A stretch of 64,000 nucleotides of DNA from Salinispora mooreana (GTDB lineage Bacteria > Actinomycetota > Actinomycetes > Mycobacteriales > Micromonosporaceae): positions 3,498,892 through 3,562,891 of the forward strand of contig NZ_KB900614.1 of assembly GCF_000379065.1 (NCBI RefSeq), in the 5' to 3' direction. This document shows positions 35,661 to 42,981 of the stretch, piece by piece. The notes beneath the pieces were generated by a model that searched no databases, had not been told where the DNA came from, and was given only the letters and a program-made list of their open reading frames with translations. Each line of letters opens with the position of its first letter. Within the stretch, counting starts at the first letter, position 1. The position numbers and the translations under genes were made by a program.

Positions 35661-37793
35661 CTATCCGGCGTTCCCCGGGTCGGCGAGCAACGCCTCAAGG
35701 CGACGATTCACCGCAGCCAGGGTGGCCCGTACGACCGCCTGGCGAGGGTCGCCAGCGACCAGCGCGGAGCCGGCGAGCTGCTCGACCCAACCGTCGCAGA
35801 CCAGCAACACCACGACCGTCGCCACCTCGCAGTTGCCCAGTGGCACCAACGTGGCGTGCTCGACGAAGCAGCGCCCCCGGTCCTGCTGCGGCCCCGGCGC
35901 ACGCAGCAGCTGATCCACGGCGGCGGCGGCGGCCGCTGCGCTGAGCCGCAGCATGTAGCCGTCCACCGCCGGCCCGGTCGCATAGCCGGCGGCGGGTGAC
36001 CCGGCGGCGAGCAGGCGGACCTCGACGGTCGCGTCGAGCCCGAAGGTGCTCACCTGCACGTGGTCGAGCACCACCCGAGGTCCGGGCCGACCACCGGTGT
36101 CAAGTGGGCGGGACGGGGTCAGCTCGGTCGCGCCGACCTGCCCCCCGCCATACGACGTCTCGGCTGTCACCGGGCCATCGGCGGCCCCGCTGACCGCCGT
36201 GGCCGGCTCGTCCACGGCGGCGGCCCGGACCCGATGCGGTCCGCCGGAGTGCCGTCGGCGACGCGGCGGCTCCGACAGCGCCCCGTCCCGGCGCTCGGTA
36301 CGCGACGGGAGGCCAGCCGGAGACCGTCCGGCTGGTGCCGCCGGTCCGATCGGCTGCCGGTGGTCGGACGACGTCAGGTCGGCGAGCCCCTCGGGCATGT
36401 TCTGCGGGGCCGCGGCGAGCCCCATCCGTTCCTGGAGGAGCCGGGCGACGTGCCGACTCACCTCGGCCGGGTCGGCGCCGTCGGCGAGGTCCAGCCGAAG
36501 GCTGTGTGCGCCGGACTGGGTACGGCGCAACGCCGCGTCACGGACACCCGTCACCCCACGAACCGCACCGAGAATGGCGTCCACGTCGAAGCCCTCCGGA
36601 CGCTCGCGCAGCGGAGCGGGCTCGTCGACCTGGCGGAGGTGGGTGGCGATACGGGCGAGTTCCGGGGTCTTGGCGGGCACCTCCGCGGCTGCCAGCTCCG
36701 GCACCACGGGTACGTCCGGTTCGGCGGGGACACGCTGCGGCAACATCGCGGACACCGACTCCGGCTGTCGGTCGGCGTCGGCCAACGGCGCCGTCACTGC
36801 TGGCTCGGGCGCGGACCGACGGGCCAGGTAGGGGGGTGTACTCGTCGGAATGGGCTCGGCCGGGGTGCGGTCCCCACCACCGGGTCCACTGCGAGCGGGC
36901 CCGGTCAACGGCGGGCCCGGCTCGACGGGAAAGGCCGAGACCGGCTCGGCCCGAACCGGCTCGTAGGCCCGCTGCGGCTCGACCGCCCAGGCGGGACGCT
37001 CGACGCTCGGCTGTCCCCCCTCGCCCGCCGCGGTCTCGTCGGGGTCCGGACGGAATCGGCGGCCGGAGGTCTCCCGCCGCTTCCCCGCTGCATCCCGCGC
37101 AGTCCCGCCCCGGAACCGCCGGCCGGTCGGCTCCGGCTCATCCCACCCGTCTGGCTCCGCCCGAGCCCGGTGACCGGTCGGCTCCGACTCATCCCATCCA
37201 TCCGGCTCCACCCGGGCCCGACGGCCAACCGGCGGCGGCTCGGTGCCGGCCTGCGCCGGCACCCACTCGGCCTCCCAACTCGGGCCGGACCAGTCCTCCG
37301 GTGGCGGCATGGGCTGGTCGGTCACTGGCCGAGGACCGGGCTCGGCCGGCGGGTCGGGGCGGTCGTCCCGGACGGCCTCGGCCGGCGCGGGTGGCTGTGC
37401 GGCGGCGGGCGCGGGTGCGGGCGGCCGGTCTCGGCCGGCTTCCTGGACCGACTTTCCCGAACGACCCGGCGGGGCACTTACCGGACCTGGCCGACTGGCC
37501 GGCACCTCCGGCGCGAGGAATGCGTGACCATTTCTCCGGTATCCGTTGAGGTGGGAACGGGGAACGCTCTCGGTCGCGCCGGGTGGCGGAGCTGGCAGGT
37601 CACCATGACGCGGAGAGGAGTCGGCCCAACCAGCAGGGGAGTCAACTCGGCGCCAGGGTGCGCTTGATTCCGGTGCCCAGCCTCCGGTGGGGGGCACCCA
37701 CGAACTGTCGGATCGGGAGTGGACCGGCTCTGGACCGGTCTCGTCACCGTGCTCTCCCGGGGTGGCGGCACCGGGTTGCCCTGCATCACTCAC
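35661..37793 (-). CDS. Large hypothetical protein with disordered N-terminus
   Basis: A 710-residue protein. Residues 1 to about 390 are Pro/Glu/Arg/Gly-rich and probably disordered, with a near-duplicate segment built on EPDGWDE and PTGHRAR/PTGRRFR units. A small alpha/beta region follows (DAILGAVRGVTGVRDAALRR). The last 135 residues form a second folded domain (VVLDHVQVSTFGLDATVEV; VEHATLVPLGNCEVATVVVL). From memory the C-terminal domain recurs in actinobacteria without known function. GTG 37793 has AAGGAG seven bases upstream. No membrane segment. It is divergent from the TetR gene. Confidence 0.75.
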   Translation of the reverse strand: MSDAGQPGAATPGEHGDETGPEPVHSRSDSSWVPPTGGWAPESSAPWRRVDSPAGWADSSPRHGDLPAPPPGATESVPRSHLNGYRRNGHAFLAPEVPASRPGPVSAPPGRSGKSVQEAGRDRPPAPAPAAAQPPAPAEAVRDDRPDPPAEPGPRPVTDQPMPPPEDWSGPSWEAEWVPAQAGTEPPPVGRRARVEPDGWDESEPTGHRARAEPDGWDEPEPTGRRFRGGTARDAAGKRRETSGRRFRPDPDETAAGEGGQPSVERPAWAVEPQRAYEPVRAEPVSAFPVEPGPPLTGPARSGPGGGDRTPAEPIPTSTPPYLARRSAPEPAVTAPLADADRQPESVSAMLPQRVPAEPDVPVVPELAAAEVPAKTPELARIATHLRQVDEPAPLRERPEGFDVDAILGAVRGVTGVRDAALRRTQSGAHSLRLDLADGADPAEVSRHVARLLQERMGLAAAPQNMPEGLADLTSSDHRQPIGPAAPAGRSPAGLPSRTERRDGALSEPPRRRRHSGGPHRVRAAAVDEPATAVSGAADGPVTAETSYGGGQVGATELTPSRPLDTGGRPGPRVVLDHVQVSTFGLDATVEVRLLAAGSPAAGYATGPAVDGYMLRLSAAAAAAAVDQLLRAPGPQQDRGRCFVEHATLVPLGNCEVATVVVLLVCDGWVEQLAGSALVAGDPRQAVVRATLAAVNRRLEALLADPGNAG

Positions 37794-37938
37794 CGCGCGC
37801 TCCTTGGTCGCCCCTGCTGAGGCTACCGTGTGGTGACAGTGGCGATAAGTTACGGCGGCGGGCCAATTCCGGGACAGGCGGTGATCCTTGACCGGTTCGG
37901 GCTATATGCCAGCTCGTATGAAGAACTCGGAGGCTCCC

Positions 37939-38577
37939 ATGACCGCTGCGGGGAACGGCACCCAGACCGCCGGCCGGCCCACCCGCCTGCCCCGGTCCGC
38001 CCGCCGCAGACAGCTACTCGCCGCGGCGCAGGAGGTGTTCGTCGCACAGGGCTACCACGCAGCCGCGATGGACGACATCGCCGAACGCGCAGGAGTCTCC
38101 AAGCCGGTGCTGTACCAGCACTTCCCCGGTAAGATGGAGCTCTACCTGGCACTCCTCGACACCCACTGCGACACGCTTGTGGCGAAGGTGCGGGAAGCGA
38201 TGCGCGGCACCCTCGACAACAAGGAGCGGGTGAGCGCCTCCGTCCGCGCGTACTTCGACTTCGTCGACCATGAGAGTGAGGCATTCCGCCTGGTCTTCGA
38301 ATCCGACCTGCGCAACGACCCCGCGGTACGACAGCGGGTCGAGCGGGTGGAGCAGGGCTGCATCGCGGCGATCACCGACACGATCATCTCGGATACCGGG
38401 GTAAGCCGGGCACATGCGGAGTTGCTCGCGTCCGGCCTGGTCGGGGCGGCCGAAACAGCGGCACAGTTCTGGCTGGCCCGAGGGCGGCAGGTGGCGAAGG
38501 GGGAGGCGGAGGCGTTGGTCGCCGCGCTCTCCTGGCGAGGCATCGCGAGCTTCCCGCTGCAAGGTGAGTCAGCCTGA
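37939..38577 (+). CDS. TetR-family transcriptional regulator
   Basis: A 212-residue regulator. The N-terminal DNA-binding domain is complete: RRRQLLAAAQEVFVAQGYHA, MDDIAERAGVSKPVLYQHF, then PGKMELYLALL. The C-terminal ligand domain is all-helical and typical of actinobacterial TetR proteins found next to DUF3107. ATG 37939 has GGAGG five bases upstream, which decides the start over in-frame codons further up. The target is unknown; the divergent 710-residue protein gene or the operon itself are candidates. Confidence 0.9.
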   Translation: MTAAGNGTQTAGRPTRLPRSARRRQLLAAAQEVFVAQGYHAAAMDDIAERAGVSKPVLYQHFPGKMELYLALLDTHCDTLVAKVREAMRGTLDNKERVSASVRAYFDFVDHESEAFRLVFESDLRNDPAVRQRVERVEQGCIAAITDTIISDTGVSRAHAELLASGLVGAAETAAQFWLARGRQVAKGEAEALVAALSWRGIASFPLQGESA

Positions 38578-38641
38578 CCGCCGCCCCCGTGATCGGATAG
38601 CCTTCGCAAGGCGGCATTCTCGCCCCAGCGGAGGAGGCACA

Positions 38642-38869
38642 GTGGAGGTCAAGATCGGCGTGCAGTACGCGCCGCGCGAGCTGGTTCTGGAGAGCGCACA
38701 GTCGCCGGCCGAGATTGAGCGGATCGTGACCGACGCCATCGCCGGCGACGGCGGCACCCTCTCCCTCACCGACGAGAAGGGGCGGCGGGTCATCGTTCCG
38801 GTCGACAAGGTCGCCTACGTCGAGATCGCCGAGGCGTCCTCCCGGGCGGTCGGATTTACCGTCCGCTGA
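38642..38869 (+). CDS. DUF3107 protein
   Basis: A 75-residue protein equal in length and pattern to DUF3107 (VEVKIGVQYAPRELVLES; DEKGRRVIVPVDKVAYVEI), an actinobacterial family thought to be largely beta-stranded and of unknown function. GTG 38642 has a strong GGAGGAGG ribosome site. It lies 65 bp after the TetR gene, a conserved pairing in actinobacteria as far as I recall, and is followed by a 15-bp hairpin. Confidence 0.88.
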   Translation: MEVKIGVQYAPRELVLESAQSPAEIERIVTDAIAGDGGTLSLTDEKGRRVIVPVDKVAYVEIAEASSRAVGFTVR

Positions 38870-38878
38870 CCAGCGCCC

Positions 38879-38912
38879 CGCCACGGCAGGTGCCGAGGCA
38901 CTTGCCGTGGCG
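38879..38912 (+). terminator. Hairpin terminator after the DUF3107 gene
   Basis: Arms of 15 pairs (38879-38893 and 38898-38912, one G-U) close on a four-base loop, ten bases after the stop codon. The 280 bases that follow show no gene or clear motif. Confidence 0.75.
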
Positions 38913-39198
38913 TGCGCCCGGCGAGCGACGCCGAGGCCCGCGCTCCGCGCGTGGGACACAGCGACGAGTCAACCCCGGGGAAAGTCCCTCGGTGGCGCGG
39001 TAGGCGGTTGGTGCCGCCTCGCCGAGTCGCGGCCACCCCGCGACGGGCGTCGCCCCCGCTGAAGCTCGGCGCCGGCGAGCGGAACCGCCATCGCCTCCTG
39101 CCCCGGCAGCCTGCGGTTGCACCGCCTTGAGCAGGCGAAGAGCGCTGGCTCACCCGGCATCACCTGCCGGAATCTGAGCAGCGCCGGGGAGGTTCAGG

Positions 39199-39434
39199 TA
39201 GAATAGAACAGTTGCCGTGGGCACCGACCGACGTTCGACCTCGATCTGGTCCAACAATCGATCTGATCCAACGATCGATTCGTTCCCGTTTCGATCCGGT
39301 CGCAGCCGGCCCGCGGCGCGCGTGCGGCCCGGTCCGGCTCGGCGACTCGCCACCCGACCGTGTGGCCCGCGCCACACCGTCCGCGCCTCGAGGACTCAAC
39401 GGGGCGCACCCACGAGAGGGCACCCCCAATCGAG
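39199..39434 (+). promoter_or_regulatory. Promoter and structured 5' leader of the RNA helicase gene
   Basis: TAGAAT at 39199-39204 is a good actinobacterial -10 box, giving an untranslated leader of about 220 bases. In it, a 17-base unit is nearly repeated (39240-39272), and AATCGATC (39256-39263) pairs with GATCGATT (39273-39280) across nine bases. Leaders of cold-shock or helicase mRNAs are often long and structured, so self-regulation is possible. This is inference from position and symmetry. Confidence 0.45.
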
Positions 39435-41126
39435 ATGAGCGAACTCACCCACAACCTCATGGACGGCACCGAACTCGCCGCCACCGCATCAGTACGCCCG
39501 GAAGCGCCCACCTTTGCCGAGTTGGGCGCCCGTAAAGAGACCGTTGACGCGCTGAGCGCCGCCGGAATCACCCGCGCCTTCGCCATCCAGGAGTACGCGC
39601 TGCCGATCGCGCTGCGCGGCGTTGACCTGATCGGCCAGGCCCCGACCGGCACCGGTAAGACGCTCGGCTTCGGCGTACCGCTGCTGGAGCGGGTCCTGGC
39701 TCCCGCCGAGGGCGGCGACGGCACCCCACAGGCGCTGGTCGTCGTACCCACCCGCGAGCTGGGCATCCAGGTCGCCAAGGATCTCCACGCCGCGGGCAGC
39801 ACCCGTGGCGTCCGGGTACTGCCGATCTACGGCGGAGTCGCGTATGAGCCGCAGGTCGAGGCGCTCCGCACGGGTGTGGAGATCCTGGTCGGCACTCCCG
39901 GCCGACTGCTCGACCTGGCCAAGCAGAAGCAACTACACCTGGATCGGGTCCGCGCGCTCGTCCTGGACGAGGCCGACCGGATGCTCGACCTGGGCTTCCT
40001 CGACGATGTCGAGAAGATCCTGGCGATGCTGCCGGAGGAACGGCAGACGATGCTCTTCTCGGCCACGATGCCGGACCCGATCGTCGCGCTGTCCCGGCGC
40101 TTCCTGCGCCGCCCGATGACGATCCACGCCGGGCACACCGCCGAGACCGGCCCGTCACCGCAGACCCAGCAGCTGGCCTACCGCACCCACTCACTGAACA
40201 AGATCGAGATCGTGGCGCGAATCCTCCAGGCCAAGGGGCGCGGGCTGACCATGGTCTTCACCCGCACCAAGCGAGCGGCCGACCGGGTCGCTGCGGATCT
40301 GGACTTCCGCGGCTTCGCCGTGGCCGCCGTCCACGGCGACCTCGGCCAGGGCGCCCGGGAGCGGGCGCTGCGGGCCTTCCGCACCGGCAAGATCGACACT
40401 CTGGTCGCTACCGACGTGGCCGCCCGGGGTATTGATGTCAGCGGCGTTACCCACGTCCTCAACTACGACTGCCCAGAGGACCAGGACACATACACCCACC
40501 GGATCGGCCGGACCGGCCGGGCGGGGGCGAGCGGCGTCGCGGTGACCTTCGTCGACTGGGATGACATGCCCCGCTGGCGCATCATCGACAAGACCCTCGG
40601 CCTGGAGATGCCGGAGCCGCCGGAGACCTACCACACCTCCCCGCACCTCTACTCCGAGCTGGACATCTCCCCGGAGGTCACCAGCACTCTGCCCACCGGT
40701 GCACGCACCCGGGCCGGGCTCTCCGCCGAGGTCGAGGAGGACCTCGGCGGACGGTCACGCCGCGGCGATGGCCGCGGGCCCCGCCGTGGCACGGGCCGGG
40801 ACCGCCGCCGGGGCCGGGGTGGCGGCACCGGTTCTGGCGTCGACGCCAGAACCGAGCAGGGCGAGGGAGGCGAGACCGCGGAGCGTACCCCCCGCCGGCG
40901 GCGACGCCGCCGGGGCGGCGAGGTGGTCACCGCCGGTGAGCCCGCGGCGTCGACCGGCGAAGCGGCCACCGCCGACTCGCCGGGCACCGCGGCACCGAAA
41001 CCACGACGCCGTCGGCGGCGCCGCAGCGGTGGCTCCGACACCAGCACGGCGGCCAAGACAACCAACACCGCCGCGGCGGTAGGGACAGCCGACACCGGCG
41101 CGGCGGCTGAGCCGACCGCCGACTGA
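39435..41126 (+). CDS. DEAD-box ATP-dependent RNA helicase
   Basis: A 563-residue helicase. Motifs in order: Q-motif region near residue 45, Walker A APTGTGKT, PTRELGIQ, TPGRLLD, DEADRMLD, SAT, then TRTKRAADRV, ATDVAARGIDV and HRIGRTGRAG. From about residue 420 the tail is rich in Arg, Gly and Ala (RRRRRRGG-type clusters), which usually gives non-specific RNA binding. Likely roles are ribosome assembly or RNA turnover in the cold. ATG 39435 has only a weak GAG upstream; ATG 39459 is possible. A long leader precedes it and a hairpin follows. Confidence 0.94.
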   Translation: MSELTHNLMDGTELAATASVRPEAPTFAELGARKETVDALSAAGITRAFAIQEYALPIALRGVDLIGQAPTGTGKTLGFGVPLLERVLAPAEGGDGTPQALVVVPTRELGIQVAKDLHAAGSTRGVRVLPIYGGVAYEPQVEALRTGVEILVGTPGRLLDLAKQKQLHLDRVRALVLDEADRMLDLGFLDDVEKILAMLPEERQTMLFSATMPDPIVALSRRFLRRPMTIHAGHTAETGPSPQTQQLAYRTHSLNKIEIVARILQAKGRGLTMVFTRTKRAADRVAADLDFRGFAVAAVHGDLGQGARERALRAFRTGKIDTLVATDVAARGIDVSGVTHVLNYDCPEDQDTYTHRIGRTGRAGASGVAVTFVDWDDMPRWRIIDKTLGLEMPEPPETYHTSPHLYSELDISPEVTSTLPTGARTRAGLSAEVEEDLGGRSRRGDGRGPRRGTGRDRRRGRGGGTGSGVDARTEQGEGGETAERTPRRRRRRRGGEVVTAGEPAASTGEAATADSPGTAAPKPRRRRRRRSGGSDTSTAAKTTNTAAAVGTADTGAAAEPTAD

Positions 41127-41142
41127 GCACGCGCGCCGCTGC

Positions 41143-41176
41143 CGACGTCCCTCGCTGGCACCAGCGGGGGACGTCG
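41143..41176 (+). terminator. Hairpin terminator after the RNA helicase gene
   Basis: Arms 41143-41158 and 41161-41176 pair over 16 positions (one G-T), 17 bases past the stop codon. Confidence 0.7.
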
Positions 41177-41225
41177 CGCGCTCGGCCAGCTCAGCGCCCC
41201 ACCGCCCGTCCCGGAGGATGACACC

Positions 41226-42431
41226 ATGCCGGAACCCCTACCCATCGCGCTCGCCGAGGTGCGGACGCTGCTGCTCGACGCCGGGCTCACCCGGGCGGTG
41301 GCCGCCGGGCACCGCCGTGGGCTTCGCCCATCGGTGCACCGTGCGGAGCTACGGCCGGTCACCCTCAAATCCGGCCCCCGCCTCCAGGTCATCACCGCAG
41401 ACGGGAGTGCACCCCACACCCGCAACCTCGACCGTGACGCGGAAGCGGAGGCGGCGGTGGACGCCCTGTTGGCCGAGCCCTTCGGCAACTGGCACGTCGA
41501 GACCACAGCGATGACCCTGCAGCTCCGAGTCACAAAGTCCGGCGCGGCGCAGGTGCACCGCACGGCGGCCCCGCCGGTGGCCGAGCCGGTCGGCCATGAC
41601 CGAACGAAGGCCCACCTGCTCGATCCCGGCGACCCGATCTTCACCGTGATCGGCGGGTCAGCCGCCAAACGGCGGCAGGTGGACGCCTTTCTGCGGGCGC
41701 TCGCCGCGACGCTCCCGGACGGGCTCCGCGGCCCACTACGGGTGGTCGATCTGGGTTGTGGGAACGCTTACCTGACCTTCGCCGCGTACCGCTGGTTGAC
41801 CCAACAGGGCATCGATGTCCACCTGGTCGGCGTGGACATCCGCGAGGACCAGCGCCAACGCAACACCGAGCTGGCTCGGCGGCTGGGTTGGGCCGATCAG
41901 GTGCGTTTTGTGGCGGGAACGATCACCGATGCGGCTGTCGGGCCCGACCCCGATCTGGTGCTGGCCCTGCACGCCTGCGACACCGCCACCGACGAGGCGC
42001 TCGCGCGGGCTGTGCGGTGGGGATCTCGCTGGGTGCTCGCGGCTCCCTGTTGCCACCACGACCTCGCCGCCCAGCTTCGTTCCCAGCCCACCCCACCCCC
42101 GTACGAGTTGCTGACTCGGCAGGGCATCCTCCGCGAGCGCTTCGCCGACGTGCTCACCGACGCGGTCCGGGCCGGGCTGTTGCGGCTGCACGGCTACCGG
42201 GCCGAGGTGGTCGAGTTCGTTGACTCCCGCCACACGCCGCGCAACCTGCTCATCCGGGCCCGCCGCACCGGAGCGCCCCCGACTGCTGAGCACCGGGTGC
42301 AGTACCGGGCCCTGGTTGACGGGTGGCGGGTCACGCCGAGGCTGGCGACCCTGCTCGGCGAGCCAGCCGGGGCGACGGCAACCAGTGCGACCTACCACCC
42401 AGCGGGCACCACCACAGACCCCACCAACTGA
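41226..42431 (+). CDS. SAM-dependent methyltransferase
   Basis: A 401-residue protein. The SAM-binding motif I is VVDLGCGNAYLTFAAYRWL, followed by LVGVDIREDQRQRN and LVLALHACDTATDEAL. The conserved APCCHHDL near residue 275 marks a family related to the GSTCD/RrmJ-like class of methyltransferases, whose substrate is not known to me. The N-terminal 150 residues form a separate domain. ATG 41226 has GGAGG eight bases upstream. It is a single gene downstream of the helicase. Confidence 0.85.
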   Translation: MPEPLPIALAEVRTLLLDAGLTRAVAAGHRRGLRPSVHRAELRPVTLKSGPRLQVITADGSAPHTRNLDRDAEAEAAVDALLAEPFGNWHVETTAMTLQLRVTKSGAAQVHRTAAPPVAEPVGHDRTKAHLLDPGDPIFTVIGGSAAKRRQVDAFLRALAATLPDGLRGPLRVVDLGCGNAYLTFAAYRWLTQQGIDVHLVGVDIREDQRQRNTELARRLGWADQVRFVAGTITDAAVGPDPDLVLALHACDTATDEALARAVRWGSRWVLAAPCCHHDLAAQLRSQPTPPPYELLTRQGILRERFADVLTDAVRAGLLRLHGYRAEVVEFVDSRHTPRNLLIRARRTGAPPTAEHRVQYRALVDGWRVTPRLATLLGEPAGATATSATYHPAGTTTDPTN

Positions 42432-42560
42432 CCCCCTGCATCCACAGTGGTCGGTACCCAGCCGGGACCGTCGTACTACCCTCGAGCCACGCACCGTCGA
42501 GTGTCGATTCTCGATGACGCGGAAGGCCGCACCAGGCCGAGGGGAGGAAGATCAGCTGGG

Positions 42561-42977
42561 ATGGCTTCGGGAAAGGGAACCGCACAGGCAGCGTTCGCCC
42601 GCTTCGTCCGGCGCGCCATCGACAACGCCCGCGCAGAGCGCGGCTGGACGGTGACCGACCTGGCGGCCCAGACCGGGATCGGCCGCTCCACCGTCTTCCG
42701 CTGGCTCGCCGGTGACTGGCAGGACTACCCCGAGTTGGCCAAGGTGCGGGACTTCTGCGTTGCGCTCGACCTACCCGTCGCCGCCGCGTTCCGCGCTCTC
42801 GGTCTGCCGGAGGTCGGCTCCACGCTGCCTCGGCTCGGCAACGACGGACCGGTCGAGGCGGATGTCCGGGCGATCCTCGAGCGCCTGGCCGACCCGGCGG
42901 TGTCGGTCGAGGAGAAGCACCATATCCGGGACCTGCTGCACTACCTGGCCCAGCGCCCGATCCGTCAGCCGGACTGA
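42561..42977 (+). CDS. XRE-family helix-turn-helix regulator
   Basis: A 138-residue protein. The DNA-binding unit spans about residues 10-65 (VRRAIDNARAERGWTVTDLA then AQTGIGRSTVFRWLAGDW). The C-terminal 60 residues are helical (EADVRAILERLADPAVSVEE) and may form a dimer or bind a ligand. ATG 42561 is preferred over the longer frame from 42447 because the extra part is not protein-like; no strong ribosome site is seen. It converges on recQ four bases away. Target unknown. Confidence 0.8.
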   Translation: MASGKGTAQAAFARFVRRAIDNARAERGWTVTDLAAQTGIGRSTVFRWLAGDWQDYPELAKVRDFCVALDLPVAAAFRALGLPEVGSTLPRLGNDGPVEADVRAILERLADPAVSVEEKHHIRDLLHYLAQRPIRQPD

Positions 42978-42981
42978 GCTC

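Noticed and set aside
36060..37667. Long plus-strand frame of 535 codons opposite the disordered 710-residue protein
   Set aside because: No domain or ribosome site. I kept the minus strand because of its strong ribosome site and conserved-looking C-terminal domain, though the disordered part gives weak coding evidence.
38913..39190. Possible short gene in the gap before the helicase leader
   Set aside because: All frames are Arg/Pro-rich without ribosome sites; nothing supported.
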